The notes under the pieces: generated by a model | Database searches by the model: none | Told to the model about the DNA's origin: nothing | What the model saw: the letters and a program-made list of their open reading frames with translations, nothing else | Shown here: positions 9,617-17,915 of the stretch, piece by piece | Numbering within the stretch: the first letter of the stretch is position 1 | Layout: every line of letters begins with the position of its first letter | DNA from: Acetomicrobium sp. UBA5826 | GTDB taxonomy: Bacteria > Synergistota > Synergistia > Synergistales > Acetomicrobiaceae | DNA: 64,000 nt | Direction of reading: 5' to 3' | Assembly: GCF_002433005.1 (NCBI RefSeq) | Contig: NZ_DJHF01000017.1 | Location: forward strand, 22,613 to 86,612 | Position numbers and translations under genes: made by a program

Positions 9617-10014
9617 ATGTGCTATAATAACAATGCTTTCGACTGCGAAGATACTATAATGAGAAGCAACGACACAACACAGGAAGTCCAATATCCTAAG
9701 CTTCTTAAATGGGCTGATGACGTTATCTGTAAATGCGTAGCTGCCGTCATGACGGGATCTGCTGGAAATCAGGTAAATAGAGTAGATGCCCTTGAAAACT
9801 TTTGGTAACCCAAGCGGACTCCGCCTTGGAATCATCGATGTCACGAGGCTTGGGATGTTCGAAGAGAAGGTGGGCCAGATAGCCAACTTTTAGCGATGAT
9901 GTTGGTAGAAAAAGAGGATGCGACAAGGTTGTCCCCAAGGTCGCAGAGTTTAGGGTGCCCTCCCAAGCTGTATATTACTGTTTCGATAACGGCTATTCCC
10001 TTAAGGGACGCTAA
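9617..10014 (+). pseudogene. Decayed fragment of an SHMT-like PLP enzyme (C-terminal part)
   Basis: The 460 bp between the PucR gene and the FbpC-like gene hold no intact gene, but conceptual translation in three frames gives pieces of one protein tail in the right order. They are NPSGLRLG plus DVTRLGM and EEKVGQIANF (from 9804, ending in a stop at 9893), LVEKEDATR (from 9896 in another frame), and KVAEFR plus YYCFDNGY (from 9916 in a third frame, ending at 10014). This order resembles the C-terminus of archaeal-type serine hydroxymethyltransferase-like proteins (PSGLRLG, TRxGM, EKEDP, EFR, CFDxG). At least two frameshifts separate the pieces. The part from 9617 to 9800 (open frame of 63 codons) was not recognised. 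The assignment rests on motif memory and is tentative. Confidence 0.5.
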
Positions 10015-10020
10015 GTTTAC

Positions 10021-10051
10021 AAATAAAGGCAATACCTATTACATTATTGCC
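10021..10051 (-). terminator. Probable terminator of the fbp-like operon
   Basis: A perfect 7-bp hairpin, GGCAATA (10028-10034) and TATTGCC (10045-10051) with a 10-base loop, overlaps the stop codon of the ATPase gene. Read on the minus strand it is followed by TTTATTTG. The stem is short, so efficiency may be modest. Confidence 0.5.
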
Positions 10052-11127
10052 AATAGCCTAACGTTCAGCGGATTGATACGAAGCCCAACGTCTTGTCCTT
10101 CCTGCCAAAGGTCATCATCACGGCGATACGGTTCGATCACGCGGACTGTATCGCCTGATGCAAGTTTGACGACATATTCAATTTCGTCTCCTAAAAAGAC
10201 GCTACTTACTATTTGGCCCCTCAATGTCCCATCATCTGGAGAGACAATTTCGATCGATTCTGGCCTGATGGCCGCCGCAACTTCATCTCCCACTTTAAGT
10301 TCTAAGCTTTTTTCGTCAATATGAGCAATAACTGTTATTCCATCAATTAACACTTTAGTAAAATTGCCATTAATGGACGTTAGTTTTCCCTTAAGGATAT
10401 TGGCCCGGCCGATGAAATCAGCAACGAAAAGGGAAGCGGGGTTTCTATAAAGCTCAAATGGAGTCGCTATCTGTTCGACCTTGCCTCCGTTTAAGACGGC
10501 AATCCTGTCTGCCAGAGCTAATGCTTCCTTTTGGTCGTGGGTAACATAAATGCAGGTGATTCCGAGGCGCTTCTGTAAGCTGCGAATTTCGGAGCGCATG
10601 TAAATTCGAAGCTTCGCATCGAGGTTGGACAACGGTTCGTCCATCAGCAGCACCTGAGGGTTAATAACTAACACCCTTGCCAAGGCAACCCTTTGTTGTT
10701 CTCCGCCCGAAAGCTGATTTGGGAATCGGTCTTCTATTCCACTTAAGCTTACCGTTTCGAGGGCCTCTGTGACACGCTTTGCAATCTCTCCGGTCGGCAA
10801 CTTCCTAATCTTAAGGCCATAAGCGATGTTGTCAAATACCGTCATATGGGGAAATAGGGCATAGTTTTGGAACACAAATCCTACGTTGCGTTTGTTTGCG
10901 GCCACAGTCGTTACGTCATGCTTGCCGATGAAAACTTGTCCTTCTGTAGGCGTCTCAAAGCCTGCAATCATGCGCAGGATGGTGGTCTTTCCGCATCCTG
11001 ACGGCCCAAGCAAAGTTACAAGCTCACCTGCATTAATCTGAAGGTTGACATCGTCTACCGCCTTAAAGGCAACTTCGCCACTATTAAATATTTTGGTCAA
11101 ACGCTTAAGACAAATGGGCACGGACAA
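10039..11127 (-). CDS. ABC transporter ATP-binding protein, FbpC/PotA-like
   Basis: Cytoplasmic ATPase of a ferric-iron/polyamine-class importer, 362 aa. Walker A GPSGCGKTT is at about residues 41-49, signature LSGGEQQR near 138, Walker B VLLMDEPLSNLD near 158, and H-loop YVTHDQKEA near 195. A C-terminal TOBE-like regulatory domain occupies about residues 240-362. The TTG start at 11127 has AAAGGGGG upstream and lies 1 bp after the stop of the permease gene. The substrate cannot be read from this subunit. Confidence 0.92.
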   Translation of the reverse strand: MSVPICLKRLTKIFNSGEVAFKAVDDVNLQINAGELVTLLGPSGCGKTTILRMIAGFETPTEGQVFIGKHDVTTVAANKRNVGFVFQNYALFPHMTVFDNIAYGLKIRKLPTGEIAKRVTEALETVSLSGIEDRFPNQLSGGEQQRVALARVLVINPQVLLMDEPLSNLDAKLRIYMRSEIRSLQKRLGITCIYVTHDQKEALALADRIAVLNGGKVEQIATPFELYRNPASLFVADFIGRANILKGKLTSINGNFTKVLIDGITVIAHIDEKSLELKVGDEVAAAIRPESIEIVSPDDGTLRGQIVSSVFLGDEIEYVVKLASGDTVRVIEPYRRDDDLWQEGQDVGLRINPLNVRLLAIM

Positions 11128-11128
11128 T

Positions 11129-12808
11129 TTATATCCCCCTTTGTCCCTTGAGGTTAGGATAAAGTGCCTCGAAAAGCAACCTTATAACCCACATGGCCAT
11201 AGCAACGATCAATATCAGGACCACGGAGAAGGCCGCTGCCTGGGCAAAAAGCAGCTCTGTAATGCATTCAAGAATACGCACGGCCAGCAAGCTCCATCGC
11301 ACCGAGACCAAAAATATCGTAGCACTTATCGCGGTCATTGAGACCACGAACAAATATTGTGCCCCGGTTATGATCGCCGGTGCAATCAAAGGTACCGTTA
11401 CTTTTCTAAATGTTGTCAGCTTCGAAGCGCCCAAGTTTAGCGACGCTTCTTCTAGTGAGGTATCTATTTGCTTTAGCGTTGCCGTCGTAGCCCTTATTCC
11501 TGTTGCATCATATCTCGATACGCATAACGCCACTATGATCGCCATGGTTCCGGTAAGCACAATAGGGCCTGAGCTAAATGCAATGGCGTAAGCGATGCCT
11601 ACGACTGTCCCAGGCAACACGTAGTTGAGCAAGGACACAAACTCCAAGGCTTTCTGTCCGGGAAGTTCATGTCTGTTTACCAGATAACCTATGACGACTC
11701 CTATCGCGCCGCCCATGATGGTCGAGACCAGGGCAATTGTAACGGTATCCCTCACTGCCTTCCGCCCCACGGTAAAGACGTATACGTAATTTTCAAGGGT
11801 AAGACTGTTATCCACTCCCCAAACTTTGACAAGGGACCCGATAAATATAATGGAATACAAGAAAATTATGAACAAAGAAATGAGAGAGATTACGGCTAGC
11901 ATCACAACTTCGGCAAACGTACCGGCACCTTTGGGTTTTGAGCGAGCTCCGGCTTTACCTGACACGGTAACGTAATAACGGCTTTCTACCCAATAATGCT
12001 GAAGCAAGTACACAATCAGTGCGGGAACGAGCAGTGCAAAAGAGATAGCGGCTCCTCCTTGCATATCGTACATTCCCGTTATTTGCATGTAAGCTTGCGT
12101 CGTTAACACAGGAAAGGTATGTCCTGCCATGACAAGTGGAGTTGCAAAATCCGCAAGCGAGCTTCCAAAGAGCAGCAAAAACGCGTTTGCAAGCCCCGGT
12201 ATACTCAAAGGCAACGTCACCGTGCAAAAGGCCTGCCACTGGGTACTTCCCATGCTCATGGCTGCGTCTTCAAGGTTTGGGTCTATAGCTTCAAGCACTG
12301 CCGTAAGCGTTAGGAATGCCACCGGAAAGTAGGTCAAAGTTTCTGCTATCCAGGTCCCAAGGAATCCATAAATGTTAAAATCTGGCATATGAAGCAGTTT
12401 AAGCAGCAATCCGTTTGGCCCCAACACCATGGTTAAGGCAATGCTGCTGGTAAAAGGCGGGGATACGAAGGGAAGCACGATGATCGCGCGTAAAAACCAT
12501 TTGACGATTTTGGGCAGTTCAATTCTCGTAACTGAAAAGGCAAACAAAAACCCCAAGGCCGTTCCGCCAAATCCTACCGCTGAAGCCAGAATCATACTGT
12601 TTACGAAGGCTTTTTTGTTGTACCAACTGCTAAATACCTTACTTAAAACCGCTAAGCTCCATTTGCCATCGGCAAAAAACACCAGATAAATCAGCCGCGC
12701 TAGCGGATACAAGACAAACAGGCCTAAGAATATCCATATCCCAAGCCATAAAACCACCAACGCGGCATCTGTTTTTTGAATTATCCCCTTTTTACTGAAG
12801 TACCTCAT
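11129..12808 (-). CDS. ABC transporter permease, fused double permease of FbpB type
   Basis: Inner-membrane permease of 559 aa that contains two transport domains in one chain, as in FbpB/SfuB. Each half has about six membrane helices and its own EAA-type loop: EDAAMSMGSTQWQAFCTVTLP in the first half and EEASLNLGASKLTTFRKVTVP in the second. The start ATG at 12808 lies inside the last codons of the binding-protein gene (17 bp overlap), so the three genes form one coupled operon. Confidence 0.92.
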   Translation of the reverse strand: MRYFSKKGIIQKTDAALVVLWLGIWIFLGLFVLYPLARLIYLVFFADGKWSLAVLSKVFSSWYNKKAFVNSMILASAVGFGGTALGFLFAFSVTRIELPKIVKWFLRAIIVLPFVSPPFTSSIALTMVLGPNGLLLKLLHMPDFNIYGFLGTWIAETLTYFPVAFLTLTAVLEAIDPNLEDAAMSMGSTQWQAFCTVTLPLSIPGLANAFLLLFGSSLADFATPLVMAGHTFPVLTTQAYMQITGMYDMQGGAAISFALLVPALIVYLLQHYWVESRYYVTVSGKAGARSKPKGAGTFAEVVMLAVISLISLFIIFLYSIIFIGSLVKVWGVDNSLTLENYVYVFTVGRKAVRDTVTIALVSTIMGGAIGVVIGYLVNRHELPGQKALEFVSLLNYVLPGTVVGIAYAIAFSSGPIVLTGTMAIIVALCVSRYDATGIRATTATLKQIDTSLEEASLNLGASKLTTFRKVTVPLIAPAIITGAQYLFVVSMTAISATIFLVSVRWSLLAVRILECITELLFAQAAAFSVVLILIVAMAMWVIRLLFEALYPNLKGQRGI

Positions 12809-13805
12809 TTATCCATCGTTCGACGAGGCGATCGCGATTTTTACCCGCCCACTCGACGTCCAAAGGCAGAACCTTTATTTTTGATATGTCTAAAGCCGGA
12901 TCGGAAACCGGCACGTTAGGGTTGCTGGGTATCAAGTTGATATCGTTTTCCTCGTATAGTTTCTGCATCCTTTCTGTGGAGGCCCAATCTAAGAACCTCT
13001 TGGCAAGATCCAGGTGTTTGGCACCCCTGACCAGGCCCATTGCCTCTATGCCAGCAACGACGCCTTCATTGGGATAGCTTATGACTACGTCGTAACCTTT
13101 CTTTTGCATCTCCAGGGCATCGACCAAAAAGAATATACCGCCTGCTGCCTGTCCTCTAGCTATGGGAAGCGCTCCGCCGGCGCCGCTTTTAGTGTAAAGC
13201 TGGACGTTTTGGCTTAAGGCCTTTTCGTATTTATACGCCTTATCCTCTCCCATGGCTTGTATGACGCTTAGCAACCTGTACATTCCAGTGCCTGAAGTCC
13301 TTGGGTCGGCCATTTGAAGCTGTCCCTTATATACGGGGTTCAGGAGATCCTGCCAAGACGAGGGCGGATTTAAGTTGTGGTCTTTCAAAAACTTCTTATT
13401 GAACATGAAACAAATGGGATCAATGGCCACGCCTGTCCAGTAGCCCTTTGAGTCTTTGAAGGCATCGGGAATCTTTACTGCGCCCTTCGGCCTGTAAGGA
13501 TCAAACAATCCCTTTTGAACACCGTCTACAAACGCCTCGGCCATATTGCCGAACACCACATCAACCTGAGGGTTGTTTTTTTCCGCCTCAAGCCTTGCCT
13601 GAACTTCTCCCGACGAAAACCTCATCCAGTTGACTTTGATACCCGTATCCATCGTGAAGGCACTGAATATGGCATTTGCGTAGCGCTCGGACCATATCGT
13701 GTAAGCGTTGAGCTGCTCTTTTTCCGCATGGGCAGAGCCGGCCATAAACAGGCCTAAAAATGCAAGCAAAACAACCGCAACTAAACGTCCGTAACCTTTC
13801 ATCAT
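12792..13805 (-). CDS. ABC transporter substrate-binding protein, FbpA-like family 1
   Basis: Extracytoplasmic binding protein of 337 aa with a signal peptide (LVAVVLLAFLGLFMAGSAHA, probable cleavage after AHA). The fold family is that of FbpA/AfuA (extracellular solute-binding protein family 1). At the place where iron-binding FbpA proteins carry two adjacent tyrosines the sequence reads GGIFFLVDA, so both are Phe. The ligand may therefore not be free ferric ion but, for example, a phosphonate, organophosphate or another chelated compound. A run of six G precedes the tandem ATG start. First gene of the three-gene importer operon. Confidence 0.85.
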   Translation of the reverse strand: MMKGYGRLVAVVLLAFLGLFMAGSAHAEKEQLNAYTIWSERYANAIFSAFTMDTGIKVNWMRFSSGEVQARLEAEKNNPQVDVVFGNMAEAFVDGVQKGLFDPYRPKGAVKIPDAFKDSKGYWTGVAIDPICFMFNKKFLKDHNLNPPSSWQDLLNPVYKGQLQMADPRTSGTGMYRLLSVIQAMGEDKAYKYEKALSQNVQLYTKSGAGGALPIARGQAAGGIFFLVDALEMQKKGYDVVISYPNEGVVAGIEAMGLVRGAKHLDLAKRFLDWASTERMQKLYEENDINLIPSNPNVPVSDPALDISKIKVLPLDVEWAGKNRDRLVERWINEVLQ

Positions 13806-13864
13806 TGACCCCCCTTACTTTCAATAATCCTGATCTTAATTTAGACACAAGGAGGTCCGCTGCC

Positions 13865-13905
13865 CATATCCAGATATGCCCATCATTTGGGCAATTCTGG
13901 ATATG
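13865..13905. other. Strong hairpin between the dpp-type and fbp-type operons
   Basis: A 10-bp perfect stem (CATATCCAGA at 13865-13874 with TCTGGATATG at 13896-13905) continues, after a 2x2 internal loop, into a 5-bp stem (TGCCC 13877-13881 with GGGCA 13889-13893). No U-run follows on either strand. It sits in the 116 bp gap between the ATPase gene that ends at 13922 and the FbpA-like gene that starts at 13805. It could be an RNA-stabilising or processing element or a protein site; I cannot tell which. Confidence 0.5.
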
Positions 13906-13921
13906 CTTTCCACTTAAAACA

Positions 13922-14881
13922 TCAGGAATAAAGATGGCACCTGCACAGATGCCCCTTGGAAATTTCTATCTCATCGGGTTCTTCTTTTGAACATATATCC
14001 ATAGCTTGCAAGCATCTGGTGTGAAAGAGACAACCCTTAGGGGGATCCAGGGGACTTGGTATCTCTCCCCGCGGTATTTTTCGGATCCTCTTTCCCCTGC
14101 CTACGCTGGGTATTGCCTCTAGAAGGCTCATTGTGTAGGGGTGTTTCGGGTTCGAAAATATTTCGTCCTTGCTTCCCAATTCCATGATTTTGCCCAAATA
14201 CATGACCGTAACGTGAGTGGCAATGTAATCTACCACTGCAAGGTTGTGGGTTATGAAAAGATATGTCAATTCTAGGCTTTCTTTCAGTTCCTTTAACAAA
14301 GCCAAGGTCCTCGCCTGAACGGATACGTCGAGTGCGGATGTGGGCTCGTCTAAGACTAAGAACTTGGGACGCAACACAAGAGCTCTTGCCATCGCTATCC
14401 TTTGCCGTTGACCACCGGAAAATTCATGGGGGTATCTGAACATATGCTCCTCCCGCAAACCGACGCGCTCCAGAATTCCTTTAATTCTGACGTATATCTC
14501 ATCTGATGGAAGCTTGTAATGTATTTTCAACCCTTCTCCGACGATATCTTTGATCAGCTTTCTGGGGTGTAGAGAGTTGTACGGGTCTTGTTGAACTATT
14601 TGCATTTCTCGCCTATATTTGATCAGATCTTTAGAACCAAGATCGGTGATATCTTCACCCTCAAAACAGATCTTTCCTGATGTAGGCTCGATAAGTTTGA
14701 GAATTAGCCTGCCCAGCGTACTCTTGCCGGAACCTGACTCTCCGACGACGGAAAAGATGGAACCTCTTGGAATATTCAAAGAAATATCGTTTATTGCTTT
14801 TACCTTGCGAGGCTTGGAAAATATAGATTTTTTAATATCAAAGTATTTTCGCAGATTTTCAATTGTAACGATTGCTTCCAT
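13922..14881 (-). CDS. Peptide ABC transporter ATP-binding protein, DppF/OppF type (system 2)
   Basis: Second NBD of the second peptide importer, 319 aa. Walker A GESGSGKST near residues 47-55, Q-loop VQQDPYNSLHPRK near 98, signature FSGGQRQR near 155, Walker [13 protein letters not shown] near 174 and H-loop LFITHNLAVV are all present. The C-terminal oligopeptide domain has the Cys/His motif KGCLFHTRCLQAMDIC. GGAGGGCTAGAC precedes the ATG, which starts 2 bp after the previous gene ends. Last gene of its operon. Confidence 0.93.
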   Translation of the reverse strand: MEAIVTIENLRKYFDIKKSIFSKPRKVKAINDISLNIPRGSIFSVVGESGSGKSTLGRLILKLIEPTSGKICFEGEDITDLGSKDLIKYRREMQIVQQDPYNSLHPRKLIKDIVGEGLKIHYKLPSDEIYVRIKGILERVGLREEHMFRYPHEFSGGQRQRIAMARALVLRPKFLVLDEPTSALDVSVQARTLALLKELKESLELTYLFITHNLAVVDYIATHVTVMYLGKIMELGSKDEIFSNPKHPYTMSLLEAIPSVGRGKRIRKIPRGEIPSPLDPPKGCLFHTRCLQAMDICSKEEPDEIEISKGHLCRCHLYS

Positions 14882-14883
14882 GT

Positions 14884-15861
14884 CTAGCCCTCCTTCACGC
14901 CGTCAGAATAGAGATGACATGCGACGAAATGCCCTGGCGATATTTCACTTAAAGTAGGAGGTTCCGTGCGACATCTGTCAAAACAAAAATCACACCTGGG
15001 ATGAAACCTGCATCCGGAGGGAGGGGATACCAAATCAGGCACAGAACCAGGGATGCCGGTCAACTCCCTAGAAGCTCCTATTATTGGAATAGAACTTATC
15101 AGACCCTTTGTATAAGGGTGCAAAGGTTCATCGAATATTTCCTCCGAGTTAGATATCTCGATGACATTACCGGCGTACATCACGGTTATCCTGTCGCAAA
15201 ATTCTGAGGCAACCCCAAGATCGTGGGTTATCAGGATAACTGCGTTTTTCCCAATCTTCACCAATTCGTCCAGTAATTGAAGTATCTGTGCCTGAATGGT
15301 TACGTCTAGCGCAGAAGTTGGTTCATCGGCTATCAGTAGTTTTGGTTTTATCGCCAGTGCCATGGCAATCATTACCCTTTGGGCCATGCCACCGCTCAAT
15401 TCGTGGGGGTATAAATCTATCGATCTTTTCCAATCAAGACCCACCATTTCCAGACTCTCAGGCACAAGCTTGTAGGCATCGCCTATACTGATATCATTGC
15501 AATGGGCTATTGTCTCTGCAATCTGAAATCCTACCTTAAAAACGGGGTTTAGGGCAGAAATGGGTTCTTGAAATATCATGGACATTCTTTTACCTCGAAT
15601 ATGTCTGTCCATATCCTCTTCGGAAAGTTTTAGGATGTCATTGCCCTCGAACAAAATTTGCCCATCTATTATTTCACCTGGAGCCTCTATTAGTCTCATG
15701 ACAGAAAGAGCGGAAACCGATTTTCCGCACCCTGTTTCTCCGACTATTCCCAAGCGCTCTTCTTCGTTCAGCCATAATCTAATGCCGTTAAGAGCCTTAA
15801 TAGTCCCTCTGTATGTGTGGAAGATAACTCGTAAGTTTTCTACGTCAAGCAACCTCGACAT
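14884..15861 (-). CDS. Peptide ABC transporter ATP-binding protein, DppD/OppD type (system 2)
   Basis: First NBD of the second peptide importer, 325 aa. Motifs: Walker A GETGCGKS near residues 42-49, Q-loop [10 protein letters not shown] near 98, signature LSGGMAQRV near 155, Walker [13 protein letters not shown] near 176, H-loop LITHDLGV near 210. The C-terminal Cys-rich oligopeptide domain ([15 protein letters not shown]) is present. Unlike the system 1 paralogue it has the standard DEPTSALD. Ribosome site TAGGAGGT precedes ATG 15861. Confidence 0.94.
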   Translation of the reverse strand: MSRLLDVENLRVIFHTYRGTIKALNGIRLWLNEEERLGIVGETGCGKSVSALSVMRLIEAPGEIIDGQILFEGNDILKLSEEDMDRHIRGKRMSMIFQEPISALNPVFKVGFQIAETIAHCNDISIGDAYKLVPESLEMVGLDWKRSIDLYPHELSGGMAQRVMIAMALAIKPKLLIADEPTSALDVTIQAQILQLLDELVKIGKNAVILITHDLGVASEFCDRITVMYAGNVIEISNSEEIFDEPLHPYTKGLISSIPIIGASRELTGIPGSVPDLVSPPSGCRFHPRCDFCFDRCRTEPPTLSEISPGHFVACHLYSDGVKEG

Positions 15862-15869
15862 GGCGAAAA

Positions 15870-16754
15870 CTACCTCCTAATCCTCGGATCCATCATGTCA
15901 CGTATACCATCGCCGAGAAGATTAAATCCCAAGACTACCAATGCTATGAATAAACCGGGAAATGTCGATATCCACCACTGTTCCACGAGATAGCTTCGGC
16001 CATCGCTTACGATAGCACCCCATTCAGGTGTAGGAGGCTGGGCACCAAGGCCGAGGAAGCCCAAACCGGCTGCCGTCAATATTATGGACCCCATCCTCAA
16101 GGACAGCTGAACCAACACTGGCGACATGCACATAGGCAATATATGAAGGAGCAATATCCTAATGTTGCTGGCGCCTAGAGCTCTTATCGCTTCAATGTAA
16201 GGCAACGATTTTATCTTCATTGATTCGGCACGCGCTAACCTTGCTATAATGGTCCACCCTACCAAGGATATTGCGATGATTGCATTAAATACTCCACGAC
16301 CCAGCATGGCCGATAAAGCCATGGCCAAGATCAAGTTGGGGAAGGACAAAAAAACATCGGTAATTCTCATTAAAACATCGTCGATTACACCGCCAAAATA
16401 TCCTGCCGTTATACCTACTGCAAGCCCTATCGTTCCGCTTATCACTGTTACAAGCAAAATAATACCAACTTCAATACGCGCCCCGTATACAACTCTGCTA
16501 AAGATATCCCTGCCAAATTGATCCGTCCCGAATATATGCTCACTGCTTGGAGGGAGTAGGGTTTGAGAAAGATCGACTTCTATAGGATCGTAGGGAGCTA
16601 TTAAGGGAGCAAAAATGGCAATTAATATGAAAAAGGCAACCAGAACGGTTCCCACCATCGCCAGTTTGTTTTGTCTCCATAGATAAAGGGTATGTTTCCA
16701 ATCTTCGACCAAAAGTTGTCGGCGTGATATCACGTTCGAGCCTTCGTTATGCAA
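15870..16754 (-). CDS. Peptide ABC transporter permease, DppC/OppC type (system 2)
   Basis: Inner-membrane permease of 294 aa. An N-terminal OppC_N-type helix at about residues 28-52 is followed by APYDPIEVDL and the GTDQFGRDIFSRVVYGAR motif typical of DppC, then five more helices with an EAA loop (EAIRALGASNIRILLLHILP). The start is TTG at 16754 after a GGGGGG run. It lies 12 bp after the DppB-like gene. Confidence 0.93.
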   Translation of the reverse strand: MHNEGSNVISRRQLLVEDWKHTLYLWRQNKLAMVGTVLVAFFILIAIFAPLIAPYDPIEVDLSQTLLPPSSEHIFGTDQFGRDIFSRVVYGARIEVGIILLVTVISGTIGLAVGITAGYFGGVIDDVLMRITDVFLSFPNLILAMALSAMLGRGVFNAIIAISLVGWTIIARLARAESMKIKSLPYIEAIRALGASNIRILLLHILPMCMSPVLVQLSLRMGSIILTAAGLGFLGLGAQPPTPEWGAIVSDGRSYLVEQWWISTFPGLFIALVVLGFNLLGDGIRDMMDPRIRR

Positions 16755-16766
16755 ACTGCAACCCCC

Positions 16767-17777
16767 CTATACTCTCATCCTTGGATCTAAAGCTGCGTAG
16801 ATTATATCAACAACCAAGTTGACTAGGGAATAAACAACAGCGACAAATAGGGTGCCACCCATGATTGCCGGATAATCCAAGAGAAGCAAAGAATTGACTA
16901 TGTATCGACCGAGCCCGGGCCAACCGAAAATTGTTTCAGTTAAAACAGCTCCCTCGAGCAAGCTGCCGAAGGTCAATCCTATTACCGTAACAACAGGTAT
17001 CAAGGCATTGCGCAAGGCATGTCTGTATATGACAAGTCTTCTTCCTATTCCTTTGGCCTTAGCTGTTCTTATGAAATCTTGCCTTAATACGTCTAACATG
17101 CTCGATCGCATGATTCTGGCAATTGAAGCTGTAGCCGAGTAACCGAGGACGACAGCGGGTAATATTATATGCGATAAAGCATCTTTAAAAGCACCAAAGT
17201 CTCCTGCCAGAAGGGAGTCCAACAGCAAAAGACCCGTAACCTTGGGCGGCATGACGGTAAATATTCCAACCCTCCCGCTGCCTGGCAGCCAACCCAAACG
17301 ATAATAAAAGAGAATTAATAGCAAAAGGCCCGTCCAGAAAACGGGCATAGATACACCCAATATAGAAAAAACTCTACAAAAATGATCTACCAGCTTGTTA
17401 CGATGTACCGCAGAAAAAATTCCCAAAGGTACTCCTAAAATTATGGAGATTAGAGCTGCCACTATGGCAAGCTCTAACGTTGCAGGGAAAAACTCAGCAA
17501 TATCCTTTATGACCGGCCTGTTGCTTTTAATTGATACTCCCAAATCACCTCTCACGACACCCGACATGAAATCGAGAAATTGGTCGAAAAGGGGTTTGTC
17601 CAAACCTAAGCGCCTTCTCATCTCATCAACCAATTCTATAGGGGCGTTGCCTCCTAAAATTGCGCCTACGGGATCTGCAGGTATTGCTCTAGCTACCACG
17701 AAGACCACAACGGATACGCCAAATAGGACGATAAGCATCAAAAATAACCTTTTTATGATGAAGGTTTCAAGCTTCAT
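16767..17777 (-). CDS. Peptide ABC transporter permease, DppB/OppB type (system 2)
   Basis: Inner-membrane permease of 336 aa, the usual DppB length. N-terminal helix, then ARAIPADPVGAILGGNAP, a periplasmic segment and the transport domain with the EAA loop (RTAKAKGIGRRLVIYRHALR). It begins 138 bp after the binding-protein gene, a gap that holds a very stable hairpin (17816-17856). That arrangement normally lets the binding protein be made in excess over the membrane parts. Confidence 0.94.
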   Translation of the reverse strand: MKLETFIIKRLFLMLIVLFGVSVVVFVVARAIPADPVGAILGGNAPIELVDEMRRRLGLDKPLFDQFLDFMSGVVRGDLGVSIKSNRPVIKDIAEFFPATLELAIVAALISIILGVPLGIFSAVHRNKLVDHFCRVFSILGVSMPVFWTGLLLLILFYYRLGWLPGSGRVGIFTVMPPKVTGLLLLDSLLAGDFGAFKDALSHIILPAVVLGYSATASIARIMRSSMLDVLRQDFIRTAKAKGIGRRLVIYRHALRNALIPVVTVIGLTFGSLLEGAVLTETIFGWPGLGRYIVNSLLLLDYPAIMGGTLFVAVVYSLVNLVVDIIYAALDPRMRV

Positions 17778-17815
17778 TTATACTTAATCCCCCTGCTTTA
17801 TCTCTGAATAGATTC

Positions 17816-17856
17816 AATCATATGTAAGGGGTTTAATAAACCCCTTACATATGATT
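17816..17856. other. Perfect intercistronic hairpin, 20-bp arms
   Basis: Positions 17816-17835 and 17837-17856 are exact reverse complements with a single base between them. In RNA the loop would open to three to five bases, leaving about 18 pairs. It lies between the end of the peptide-binding protein gene and the DppB-like gene of the same operon. No U-run follows, so it is more likely a 3-prime stabiliser of the binding-protein message or a partial terminator than a full stop signal. Confidence 0.75.
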
Positions 17857-17915
17857 TATATTCCAACATCTTGCAAAAAAGGTATTTAAGAGAAGTCTCC
17901 AGTATGACTCGGAGC

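Noticed and set aside
9896..10324. Open frame of 142 codons on the plus strand
   Set aside because: It joins a piece of the decayed SHMT-like fragment to the antisense of the FbpC-like gene; not a real protein.
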